Counted from the stretch's first letter, positions 1-6,153 are shown. The stretch: 6,863 nt of DNA from Alphaproteobacteria bacterium (GCA_029266795.1 JAQSWE010000139.1:1-6863), one strand, 5' to 3'. A program made the numbers and translations. The notes: generated from the sequence alone by a model not told the origin.

Positions 1-265
1 TGGTCACCATGGTGTAGCCGTTGTAATCCAGCCAGTCGATCAGCGGGCGGATCGGCGAATATTCCTGATCTTCCATCAGCGCCGTATAGTAGAACGCGCG
101 TACAAGACGGCTCTGGCCCGAGATAAAGGTGAGCAGGCGTTTATAGTCGATATCAAAGGTCAGGCTTTTTGCGGCTGCATACAAATTTGCGCCGTCGATG
201 AATACTGCAAGCTTCTCTTCTTTATAGAAAAAATTGAAATTTTGCGAATTGCCGTTGGTTTTCAA
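1..265 (-). CDS. NYN/LabA-type (DUF88) domain protein, 5' part only
   Basis: Leftward gene cut by the window edge; 88 codons are visible. The translation contains LAVFIDGANLYAAA at about residues 19-32, then a Y-K-R-L-L segment and a VRAFYYTAL strand. This is the N-terminal signature of NYN (PIN-like) domain proteins of the LabA/DUF88 group, with D24 as the expected first acidic metal ligand. Members of this fold are predicted, and in some cases shown, to be metal-dependent ribonucleases; the substrate here is unknown. The start is TTG at 265-263. It is preceded at 7 nt by GGGGAG, and no ATG or GTG lies in frame between it and the domain. No signal peptide is visible, so it is probably cytoplasmic. 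It is divergent from rpoZ. The family call is firm; the function is inferred from the family. Confidence 0.85.
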   Translation of the reverse strand, partial: MKTNGNSQNFNFFYKEEKLAVFIDGANLYAAAKSLTFDIDYKRLLTFISGQSRLVRAFYYTALMEDQEYSPIRPLIDWLDYNGYTMVT

Positions 266-272
266 GATATTG

Positions 273-278
273 CTCCCC
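273..278 (-). promoter_or_regulatory. Shine-Dalgarno fixing the TTG start of the NYN gene
   Basis: On the minus strand GGGGAG lies 7 nt before TTG (265-263). It decides the start, because no ATG occurs in frame upstream of the conserved domain. Confidence 0.7.
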
Positions 279-295
279 AATTAATACGGACGGGC

Positions 296-324
296 TTTTT
301 AGACCCGAAATTTGCCATTGTCAA
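296..324 (-). promoter_or_regulatory. Sigma70-like promoter of the NYN gene
   Basis: On the minus strand a perfect TTGACA (-35, 324-319) is followed after exactly 17 nt by TAAAAA (301-296), a 4/6 match to TATAAT. Transcription would start near 289, leaving a leader of roughly 24 nt that contains the GGGGAG ribosome site. The -35 is part of TTGACAATGGCAA (324-312), almost the same 13-mer found at the rpoZ promoter. Confidence 0.6.
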
Positions 325-340
325 GAATAGTACAATTGCC

Positions 341-401
341 CCTGAACCGCCTCGCTTGAAATGCGTCACAGGATGGAGAGTGACGGCGGGAGCGGTTGAG
401 G
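341..401. repeat. Nested inverted repeat midway between divergent promoters
   Basis: The outer arms 341-350 (CCTGAACCGC) and 392-401 (GCGGTTGAGG) pair at 9 of 10 positions. Inside them CGTCAC (364-369) and GTGACG (380-385) form a perfect 6-bp pair around 10 nt. The outer repeat starts 17 bases past one -35 box and ends 18 bases before the other, so it is centred between the NYN and rpoZ promoters. It could be a binding site for a regulator acting on both, but no known operator consensus was recognised. Confidence 0.4.
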
Positions 402-418
402 TTTTATATCTAAACTGG

Positions 419-447
419 TTGACAATGTCAAGCTGTTTTATTAAAAA
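419..447 (+). promoter_or_regulatory. Sigma70-like promoter P1 of rpoZ
   Basis: A perfect TTGACA (419-424), a 17-nt spacer, then TAAAAA (442-447). The -35 is embedded in the palindrome TTGACAATGTCAA (419-431: two 6-bp arms around one A), which could also be an operator. The predicted start near 454 gives rpoZ a leader of about 113 nt. Its -35, spacer length and -10 match the divergent NYN promoter. Confidence 0.6.
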
Positions 448-498
448 TGACACATAAGATGAATACGCCGGTAGTCAAGGGACAGGGCGTGATTCCAG

Positions 499-528
499 TT
501 GCAAATACGCAGGTAAGGTTGTTATAAC
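499..528 (+). promoter_or_regulatory. Possible second rpoZ promoter P2
   Basis: TTGCAA (499-504), an 18-nt spacer and TATAAC (523-528) form a weaker sigma70-like pair closer to the gene, with a start near 535. The -10 overlaps a perfect 12-bp palindrome, TTGTTATAACAA (519-530). It is weaker than P1 in the -35 and may be a chance match in an AT-rich leader. Confidence 0.35.
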
Positions 529-539
529 AAACCCCTGTT
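528..539 (+). repeat. 12-bp direct repeat, copy 1 (rpoZ leader)
   Basis: CAAACCCCTGTT occurs here, ending 27 nt before the rpoZ ATG, and again at 1042-1053 just after rpoZ. A TATA tetramer follows each copy after 18 nt. The role is unknown. Confidence 0.4.
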
Positions 540-566
540 TTAGAAGTCGTTTAAAGGTATAGCACC

Positions 567-1037
567 ATGGCACGCGTTACAGTCGAAGACTGCATCCTGA
601 AAGTTCCCAACAGATTCGAGCTCGTGCTCGTCTCTTCCCAGCGTGCCCGCGAGATCAACGCAGGTGCAGCCCTGCTCGTCGACCGCGACAACGATAAGAA
701 CCCCGTCATCTCGCTCCGCGAAATCGCCGACACCGATATGTCGCTCGACGCGCTGCGCGAAAGCCTGATCAAGAACCACCAGAAGGTGATCGAGGTCGAG
801 GAAGAAGATGAAGACATCATCGACGTGATGGAAGGCGAAGCGGAATGGGCGGCAGTCGCCAACCAGGCTGCCGAAGGCGAAGTCGAAACCGCCGGCCTGC
901 ACGAAGACACCGGCGAAGAGCCGAAGGAAGAAGAAGCCGAGGCGGATGCCGATGCTGATCTCGATGCCGAAGACCTGGAAATTCCCGCTGGCGAATTCGA
1001 TGCCGGCGACCTGGGCGGCGAGGACGAGAGCAACTAA
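567..1037 (+). CDS. rpoZ: RNA polymerase omega subunit
   Basis: 156-residue omega subunit, which helps fold beta-prime and assemble RNA polymerase. It begins MARVTVEDCILKVPNRFELV, matching the omega N-terminus. It continues with the SSQRAREINAG helix, and NPVISLREIAD at about 46-55 matches the conserved ALREI region. The ATG at 567 has AAAGG (553-557) 9 nt upstream. E. coli omega is about 91 residues. Here residues 76-156 form an extra acidic, low-complexity tail with 35 Asp/Glu and only one Lys, including alternating Ala-Asp around 125-136. Acidic tails occur in other alphaproteobacterial omegas, but this one is long. In E. coli, omega is part of one ppGpp-binding site on polymerase, which fits the rsh gene downstream. 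Confidence 0.95.
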   Translation: MARVTVEDCILKVPNRFELVLVSSQRAREINAGAALLVDRDNDKNPVISLREIADTDMSLDALRESLIKNHQKVIEVEEEDEDIIDVMEGEAEWAAVANQAAEGEVETAGLHEDTGEEPKEEEAEADADADLDAEDLEIPAGEFDAGDLGGEDESN

Positions 1038-1041
1038 TCGC

Positions 1042-1053
1042 CAAACCCCTGTT
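1042..1053 (+). repeat. 12-bp direct repeat, copy 2 (rpoZ-rsh gap)
   Basis: Second copy of CAAACCCCTGTT (first at 528-539), 4 nt after the rpoZ stop and 8 nt before the terminator stem. The perfect TATAAT at 1072 follows it after 18 nt. Confidence 0.4.
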
Positions 1054-1077
1054 AAAATTTAAAAAGCCGCCTATAAT
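1049..1077 (+). promoter_or_regulatory. Candidate rsh promoter inside the terminator
   Basis: A perfect TATAAT (1072-1077) sits where the 5' arm of the terminator stem meets the loop. The best -35 at 17 nt is CTGTTA (1049-1054), only 3/6. A start near 1084 would give an RNA lacking the 5' arm of the hairpin, so it would not be terminated, and a leader of about 39 nt before the rsh TTG. The -10 is plain; promoter activity is inferred. Confidence 0.4.
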
Positions 1078-1098
1078 TAAACCCTTAGGCGGCTTTTT
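1061..1098 (+). terminator. Intrinsic terminator after rpoZ
   Basis: AAAAAGCCGCCTA (1061-1073) and TAGGCGGCTTTTT (1086-1098) are perfect 13-bp complementary arms around a 12-nt loop, ending in a T5 run with an A5 run in front. The symmetry makes it potentially bidirectional. It lies 23 nt after the rpoZ stop and 24 nt before rsh, so rsh needs readthrough or its own start. Confidence 0.85.
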
Positions 1099-1110
1099 GC
1101 TGCCTGAAAA

Positions 1111-1115
1111 AAGGG
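1111..1115 (+). promoter_or_regulatory. Shine-Dalgarno fixing the TTG start of rsh
   Basis: AAGGG lies 7 nt before TTG at 1123. An in-frame stop at 1105-1107 rules out any earlier start, and later candidates would cut into the conserved N-terminus. Confidence 0.7.
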
Positions 1116-1122
1116 TGTTGAT

Positions 1123-3300
1123 TTGATACGGCAATACGAACTGATCGAACTGGTGAAAGCCTACGATCCCGGCATGGACGAAGACATCGTCAACCGGGCC
1201 TATGTCTATGCAATGAAAATGCATGGCTCGCAGACGCGCGCGTCGGGCGACCTTTATTTCTCGCATCCGCTCGAAGTCGCTGGCATCCTGACCGAGATGA
1301 AGATGGATACCGCATCCGTCTGCACAGCGCTGCTGCACGACACGGTCGAGGACACCGAAGCGACCATCGAGGAAATTCACAAGCTGTTCGGCGAAGAAAT
1401 CGCCAAGCTGGTCGACGGCGTGACGAAGCTGTCGAAAATCGAATTCCAGTCGGCGCAGGAAAAGCAGGCGGAAAACTTCCGCAAGCTTGTGCTCGCGATG
1501 TCCGAAGATATCCGCGTGCTGCTGGTCAAGCTGTCCGACCGCCTGCATAACATGCGTACGCTGTTCCATATCCCGAAGCCAGAGAAGCGCAAGCGAATCG
1601 CTGTCGAGACGATCGAAATTTACGCGCCGCTTGCGGAACGCATCGGCATCCACAAGATCAAGGAAGAGCTGGAAGACTTAAGCTTCGCTGAAATCAACGG
1701 TGAAGCGCGCGACAGCATCAAGACGCGTCTCAACTTCCTGCGTGCCGAAGGCGGCGAGGCGGTTGTCAGCCGCATTATCGCGGAGCTGCAAAAACGCCTG
1801 AAGGAAGCGGGGCTCGAGGCCGATGTTTACGGCCGCGAAAAGACGCCCTATTCCATCTGGAAGAAGATGCAGCGCAAGAACATCAGTTTCGAGCAGCTGT
1901 CCGACATCATGGCGTTCCGCATTCAGGTATCGAACGTGTCGGAATGCTATCACGCGCTCGGGATCATTCATGGGCTTTACCCGACGGTACCGGGGCGGTT
2001 CAAGGATTACATCTCGCTCGCCAAGCCCAACGGTTACCGTTCGCTGCACACGACCGTCATTGGTCCCGAAAACCACCGCATCGAGGTGCAGATCCGTACC
2101 CCCGACATGCATGAAGAAGCCGAGCTAGGCGTCGCCGCCCATTGGTCCTACAAGCAGGGTGACGGCGGCAAGAACAAGGACGGCCGCCAGTTCCGCTGGC
2201 TGCGCGAATTGATGGATATCGTCGAGCATGCGCAAAAGCCCGAAGAATTCCTCGAAAACACCAAGCTCGAGCTTTATCAGGACCAGGTGTTCTGCTTTAC
2301 GCCGAATGGCGACCTGATCGCGCTGCCGCGCGGCGCAACGCCTGTCGACTTCGCCTATGCCGTTCACTCGGATTTGGGCGACAAGACGGTGGGCGCGAAG
2401 GTCAATGGGCGCATCGTGCCGCTCAACACCGCGCTCGGCAACGGCGACCAGATCGAGATCACGACCTCGAAAAGCCAGACGCCCAGCCCTAACTGGGAAC
2501 GCTTCGTCGTCACCGGCAAGGCCAAGTCGCGCATCCGCCGCTTCATGCGCATGCAGCAGCGCGATGAATACATGGATCTCGGCAAGAAGATGCTTGAGAA
2601 AGTCCTCAAGCAGGAAGGCCATGATTTCAACGAGCGCGATTTCAGCGGCGAGATTTACCGCCAGTTCAAAACGGAAAACCTCGAAGACCTGTTGACGGGC
2701 GTCGGTTCGGGCAACGTCGCCGCGCGCGAAGTGTTCTATGCGCTGCATCCGGCGCAAAAGCCCAGTAACCTCGGGCCGCCGCCGGTGCAGATCCAGAACT
2801 ACGTCAACGCGCCCGAAAAGAAAACCCACCAGAAGGGCAAGGCGCCGCCGATGCCCATTAAGGGCCTCATTCCCGGCATGGCGCTGCATTTCGCGCGCTG
2901 CTGCCACCCGCTGCCGGGCGACCGCATCGTCGGCATCGTGACGACGGGCAAGGGCGTGACTATTCATACTATCGACTGCGATACACTGGAATCCTTCGCG
3001 GATACCCCTGAACGCTGGCTCGACGTATCGTGGGAAGACGGGGAAGATACGCCAGAGTCGCATGTTGGGCGCCTGCTCATCACGATTGCGAATGAACCGG
3101 GCGCGCTCGGCACGCTCTCGACGGTCATCGGCAAGAACGGCGGCAATATCACGAACCTGAAAATCACCAACCGCTCGCTCGATTTCTGGGACATGATCAT
3201 CGACGTCTGGGTGCGCGATACGCGCCATTTGTCGGACATCATTGCGGCCCTGCGCGGCACGCCTGAAATCACGACCGTCAACCGTGCGCGGAGCCGCTGA
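1123..3300 (+). CDS. rsh: Bifunctional (p)ppGpp synthetase/hydrolase (RelA/SpoT family)
   Basis: 725-residue long-form RSH enzyme, the usual family length. It transfers pyrophosphate from ATP to GTP/GDP to make (p)ppGpp and hydrolyses it again, driving the stringent response in the cytoplasm. The HD hydrolase domain (about 25-180) keeps H48 (FSHP), H72-D73 with E76-D77 (HDTVED) and D139 (SDRLHNMRT), so hydrolysis looks intact. The synthetase domain (about 235-345) has D261 (DIMAFRI), Y305 (NGYRSLHT) and E321 (EVQIRT). The RFKD motif at 292-295 is the basic form typical of bifunctional Rel/SpoT rather than RelA. A TGS domain (about 386-447), a conserved-cysteine segment (C593, C594, H615, C619) and a C-terminal ACT domain (about 648-722) follow. 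It starts at TTG with AAGGG in front. acpS begins 1 nt after its stop. Confidence 0.96.
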   Translation: MIRQYELIELVKAYDPGMDEDIVNRAYVYAMKMHGSQTRASGDLYFSHPLEVAGILTEMKMDTASVCTALLHDTVEDTEATIEEIHKLFGEEIAKLVDGVTKLSKIEFQSAQEKQAENFRKLVLAMSEDIRVLLVKLSDRLHNMRTLFHIPKPEKRKRIAVETIEIYAPLAERIGIHKIKEELEDLSFAEINGEARDSIKTRLNFLRAEGGEAVVSRIIAELQKRLKEAGLEADVYGREKTPYSIWKKMQRKNISFEQLSDIMAFRIQVSNVSECYHALGIIHGLYPTVPGRFKDYISLAKPNGYRSLHTTVIGPENHRIEVQIRTPDMHEEAELGVAAHWSYKQGDGGKNKDGRQFRWLRELMDIVEHAQKPEEFLENTKLELYQDQVFCFTPNGDLIALPRGATPVDFAYAVHSDLGDKTVGAKVNGRIVPLNTALGNGDQIEITTSKSQTPSPNWERFVVTGKAKSRIRRFMRMQQRDEYMDLGKKMLEKVLKQEGHDFNERDFSGEIYRQFKTENLEDLLTGVGSGNVAAREVFYALHPAQKPSNLGPPPVQIQNYVNAPEKKTHQKGKAPPMPIKGLIPGMALHFARCCHPLPGDRIVGIVTTGKGVTIHTIDCDTLESFADTPERWLDVSWEDGEDTPESHVGRLLITIANEPGALGTLSTVIGKNGGNITNLKITNRSLDFWDMIIDVWVRDTRHLSDIIAALRGTPEITTVNRARSR

Positions 3301-3301
3301 C

Positions 3302-3712
3302 ATGATCCTCGGCATCGGCACCGATATCGCTTCCATCGACCGTATCGCCCGCGTGCTGGGCGACCATGGCGAACGCTTCACGGCGCGGTGCTTCGCGCCG
3401 GAAGAACGCGCGCGTGTCGAGAAAAACACCGACGAGAAATCCCGCGCCTCCGGCTATGCAAAACGCTGGGCGGCGAAGGAAGCTTGTGCAAAGGCTTTGG
3501 GCCTCGGCATCCGCGAACAGATTTACCTCAAAGACATCGCCGTCGTGAATGACGATGCGGGGCGCCCGTCGATGGCGCTTGCGGGCGGCGCGAAAGACAG
3601 GCTGACAGAATTGACGCCCGCCGGCATGACGCCCCGCATCGACGTATCGTTGAGCGATGACGGCGGCATGGCGCTCGCCTTCGTCGTGATTTCCGCAGGC
3701 GGTGCCATATGA
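3302..3712 (+). CDS. acpS: Holo-[acyl-carrier-protein] synthase
   Basis: 136-residue enzyme that moves 4'-phosphopantetheine from CoA to the serine of apo-ACP, switching on ACP for fatty acid synthesis. It opens MILGIGTDIASIDRI, with D8 as Mg ligand, and has RWAAKEACAKALG at about 55-67, with E60 as the second Mg ligand. It ends in the VSLSDDGGMALAFVV segment (115-129). The ATG at 3302 is chosen over a longer in-frame extension because the family starts at this point and GGAG (3290-3293), inside the end of rsh, lies 8 nt upstream. One base separates the rsh stop from this start, and its TGA overlaps the lepB ATG by 4 nt, so coupled translation is likely. AcpS is usually about 120-140 residues. 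Confidence 0.95.
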   Translation: MILGIGTDIASIDRIARVLGDHGERFTARCFAPEERARVEKNTDEKSRASGYAKRWAAKEACAKALGLGIREQIYLKDIAVVNDDAGRPSMALAGGAKDRLTELTPAGMTPRIDVSLSDDGGMALAFVVISAGGAI

Positions 3713-4575
3713 ATACCAATCAGGACAAGAACGACATGGAACAGGAAAACGCGGCCGATATCACGACCCCGGTTGAATCAACCCCGCTCAAGAAGCCGAA
3801 AGAAAAGGACGACGCGGTCGAATTGTTGAAGGCCATGGCTTTCGCGGCCGCCATCGCGCTCCTCATCCGTTCCTTCCTGTTCGAACCGTTCAATATTCCG
3901 TCAGGCTCTATGTTCCCGTCGCTGCTGGTCGGCGATTACCTGTTCGTGAAAAAATGGACCTATGGATATAGCCAGTATTCCTTCCCGCTCGATGTCATTC
4001 CGATGAAAGGCCGCATGTTGGAAGGCATACCTGAACGGGGAGATGTCGCCGTGTTCCGCCAGCCGAAGCGCGAAGGCGTCGATTATATCAAGCGCATCAT
4101 CGGTCTGCCGGGCGACAAGATACAAGTGACCGAAGGCCGCCTTTACATCAACGGCACGATCGTGCCTCGACAGAACGAAGGCACCGAAAGCTACGAGACG
4201 GAAGGCCGCCCCTTCATGTTCACGCGCTACATCGAAACGCTGCCGAACGGCGCGAAGCATTACATCTATGAAATTTCCGACCATGAATCGCTGGACAACA
4301 CGCCGGAATTTACCGTTCCGGAAGGGCATTATTTTGCGATGGGCGATAACCGTGACCAGTCGCTCGACAGCCGCGTGGAACGGGAGCTCGGCCCCGTGCC
4401 CGCTAAAAACCTGATCGGCCCCGCCTCGTTCATCTTCTTCTCGACCGAAGGCATCGGCGATAAATGCGTCTACAACGGTGTCTTCGCCGCGATACAGGCA
4501 ACGGGCTGCAAGGCCGTTGAATACATCAAGGCCATCCGTTACGGCCGGATATTCAAGCGTGTCAACTCCCTTTGA
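3709..4575 (+). CDS. lepB: Signal peptidase I
   Basis: 288-residue membrane serine protease that removes signal peptides from exported proteins, acting on the periplasmic face of the inner membrane. A hydrophilic N-terminus (1-36) is followed by one membrane segment (about 38-58). PSGSM carries the nucleophile S67, DYIKRIIGLPGD the general base K128, and GDNRDQSLDSR the last conserved box (212-222), so the Ser-Lys dyad is complete. A single clear membrane span is common in alphaproteobacterial forms, whereas E. coli has two. The ATG overlaps the acpS stop (ATGA). An in-frame ATG at 3736 could remove 9 residues without touching any domain. The C-terminal tail contains C253 and C267, which may face the periplasm. 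Confidence 0.96.
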   Translation: MNTNQDKNDMEQENAADITTPVESTPLKKPKEKDDAVELLKAMAFAAAIALLIRSFLFEPFNIPSGSMFPSLLVGDYLFVKKWTYGYSQYSFPLDVIPMKGRMLEGIPERGDVAVFRQPKREGVDYIKRIIGLPGDKIQVTEGRLYINGTIVPRQNEGTESYETEGRPFMFTRYIETLPNGAKHYIYEISDHESLDNTPEFTVPEGHYFAMGDNRDQSLDSRVERELGPVPAKNLIGPASFIFFSTEGIGDKCVYNGVFAAIQATGCKAVEYIKAIRYGRIFKRVNSL

Positions 4576-5251
4576 CAAGCAAGCCGCCCTGGAGGCGGAA
4601 ATCGGCTATAAATTCACGCACAGCATTATGCTGGACATGGCGCTGACGCATTCCAGCCTGCCGAAAAGCCAGCATAATAACGAACGTCTCGAATTCCTCG
4701 GCGACCGCGTGCTCGGGCTTGCGATTGCCGAACTGCTGTATATGACCTTTCCGAACGAGCGGGAAGGCGACCTGGCCAAACGCCTGACGGCTGTTGTGCA
4801 GCAGGCGGCGCTGGCGGAAGTGGCGGAAGGCCTCGGCCTCAGCAATTACGTGCGTCTGTCGGTCGGCGAAATCAAAGCCGGCGGCGGCAAGAAAGATGCG
4901 ATTATGTCGGATGCTGTCGAGGCGCTGATCGGCGCGATCTACCTCGACGGCGGATACGTAGCGGCATGCCGCTTCGTGCGGTCACGGTGGGAGCCGATGC
5001 TCGCGACGTTTAACGTCCCGCCGGAAGACGCGAAGACAAGGCTGCAGGAATGGGCGCAGAGCCGCGGCCTGCCCCTGCCGGAATATGTCGTGATCGCGCG
5101 CGCGGGCGAAGACCACAAGCCGCAATTCGATGTGGAGGTGCGCGTCAAAGGGCTAGAGTCCCTGACCGGCAGCTCCACCTCCAAGCGCGGCGCGGAAAAA
5201 GCAGCGGCGGCAAAAATGCTGGCGCGTATCGATGCAGGAACAAATCAATGA
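4559..5251 (+). CDS. rnc: Ribonuclease III
   Basis: 230-residue endonuclease that cuts double-stranded RNA, including rRNA precursors and structured mRNAs. The catalytic domain (about 1-150) has the signature NERLEFLGDRVLG (41-53) with acidic residues E42, E45 and D49, and SDAVEALIGAIYLDGG with D118 and E121, so all expected metal ligands are present. The double-stranded RNA-binding domain spans about 155-224 (DAKTRLQEWAQ to EKAAAAKML). A GTG start at 4559 is chosen: it gives the usual length, has GGA 9 nt upstream, and the first in-frame ATG (at MLDMALTHSS) would cut into the domain. It overlaps lepB by 17 nt. A longer in-frame extension from 4478 reads only through lepB coding sequence and looks unlike the family. 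Confidence 0.94.
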   Translation: MSTPFDKQAALEAEIGYKFTHSIMLDMALTHSSLPKSQHNNERLEFLGDRVLGLAIAELLYMTFPNEREGDLAKRLTAVVQQAALAEVAEGLGLSNYVRLSVGEIKAGGGKKDAIMSDAVEALIGAIYLDGGYVAACRFVRSRWEPMLATFNVPPEDAKTRLQEWAQSRGLPLPEYVVIARAGEDHKPQFDVEVRVKGLESLTGSSTSKRGAEKAAAAKMLARIDAGTNQ

Positions 5252-6153
5252 CCGAGAAAACACGGCGCTGCGGCTATGTGGGCGTCATCGGCGCGCCGAA
5301 TGCGGGCAAATCGACGCTCGTTAACCAGCTGGTGGGCGCGAAAGTCTCCATCGTCAGCCCCAAGGTGCAGACGACACGGACAAGGGTGATGGGCATCGTC
5401 AACCGCGATGAAACGCAGCTGATCTTCGTCGATACGCCGGGCATCTTCGCCCCGCAGCGGCGGCTGGAAAAAGCGATGGTCGCCGCCGCTTGGGCAGGCG
5501 CCAAGGACGCCGAGATTGTCGCCGTGCTGATGGATGTCGGCCACGGCCATATCAATCCGGAAACGAAAGCCATCATCCAGAAACTGCAGGATACGAAACG
5601 CAAGGCTGTCGCTGTTCTCAACAAAATCGATTTGCTGAAAAAAGAACGGCTGCTCGCCCTTGCGACCGAAATCAATGACACAGGTGTCTTCACCGATATA
5701 TTCATGATCTCCGCGCTGAAGGGCGACGGCGTTGAAAAACTGCTGGAGGAATTCGCCAAGCGGCTACCCGAAGGCCCGTGGATGTTCTCCGAAGACCAGA
5801 TATCGGACATGCCGATGCGCCTGCTGGCGGCGGAAATCACGCGCGAGAAAATCTTCCTGCAACTGGGCGACGAGTTGCCTTATTCGGCGACGGTGGAGAG
5901 CGACAAGTGGGAGGAGTTCAAGGACGGCTCCGTCAAAATCTCCCAGACCATCTACGTGCTGCGCGATACGCAAAAGGCGATCTTCCTCGGCAAGGGCGGT
6001 ACGCGCATCAAGGCGCTGGGCGCGGCTGCGCGCAAAGAACTGGAAGAAATCCTCGACCGCCGCGTGCATCTGTCGCTCTTTGTGAAGGTGCGGGAGAAGT
6101 GGACGGACGATCCCGAACGCTATCGCGACTGGGGTCTCGACTTTAACTCCTGA
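5248..6153 (+). CDS. era: GTPase Era, ribosome assembly factor
   Basis: 301-residue GTPase that binds the 3' end of 16S rRNA and helps mature the 30S subunit. The G-domain motifs are complete: G1 GAPNAGKS (15-22), G2 in QTTRTRV (41-47), G3 DTPG (62-65), G4 NKID (125-128) and G5 SAL (155-157). A KH RNA-binding domain covers about 200-285, with its GKGG loop at 248-251. The length equals that of E. coli Era. The ATG at 5248 overlaps the rnc stop by 4 nt (ATGA) and has AGGAA (5236-5240) 7 nt upstream. An in-frame upstream extension lies wholly in rnc and is not conserved sequence. Together with rnc it forms an RNA-processing and ribosome-assembly pair. No convincing terminator follows. Confidence 0.97.
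   Translation: MTEKTRRCGYVGVIGAPNAGKSTLVNQLVGAKVSIVSPKVQTTRTRVMGIVNRDETQLIFVDTPGIFAPQRRLEKAMVAAAWAGAKDAEIVAVLMDVGHGHINPETKAIIQKLQDTKRKAVAVLNKIDLLKKERLLALATEINDTGVFTDIFMISALKGDGVEKLLEEFAKRLPEGPWMFSEDQISDMPMRLLAAEITREKIFLQLGDELPYSATVESDKWEEFKDGSVKISQTIYVLRDTQKAIFLGKGGTRIKALGAAARKELEEILDRRVHLSLFVKVREKWTDDPERYRDWGLDFNS

Noticed and set aside
366..383. CRP/FNR-type site in the divergent region
   Set aside because: The half-sites TCACA and GTGA are in the wrong orientation and spacing for the CRP consensus.
262..453. 63-codon minus-strand ORF in the control region
   Set aside because: It covers both promoters and the inverted repeat, is in a different frame from the NYN gene, and resembles nothing recognised.
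242..457. 71-codon plus-strand ORF across the divergent promoters
   Set aside because: It overlaps the NYN start, its ribosome site and both promoters, and shows no recognisable protein features.
447..527. Small ORF in the rpoZ leader (26 codons from ATG 447, 22 from ATG 459)
   Set aside because: No ribosome site precedes either ATG, the first ATG overlaps the P1 -10, and the peptide resembles nothing recognised. An upstream peptide is possible but unsupported.
551..1033. Long serine-rich antisense ORF over rpoZ
   Set aside because: It is the mirror of the acidic, GA-rich omega tail; the serine runs follow from that composition.
3242..3301. N-terminal extension of acpS into rsh
   Set aside because: AcpS proteins start at the MILGIGTD motif, and GGAG is correctly placed for ATG 3302.
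2125..3429. 434-codon antisense ORF opposite rsh
   Set aside because: Long antisense frames are common in GC-rich genes. This one is Arg-rich, lacks any domain and spans rsh into acpS.
5050..5247. N-terminal extension of era
   Set aside because: It reads through rnc in another frame and is Arg-rich. Era homologues start at the ATG at 5248, which has a good ribosome site.
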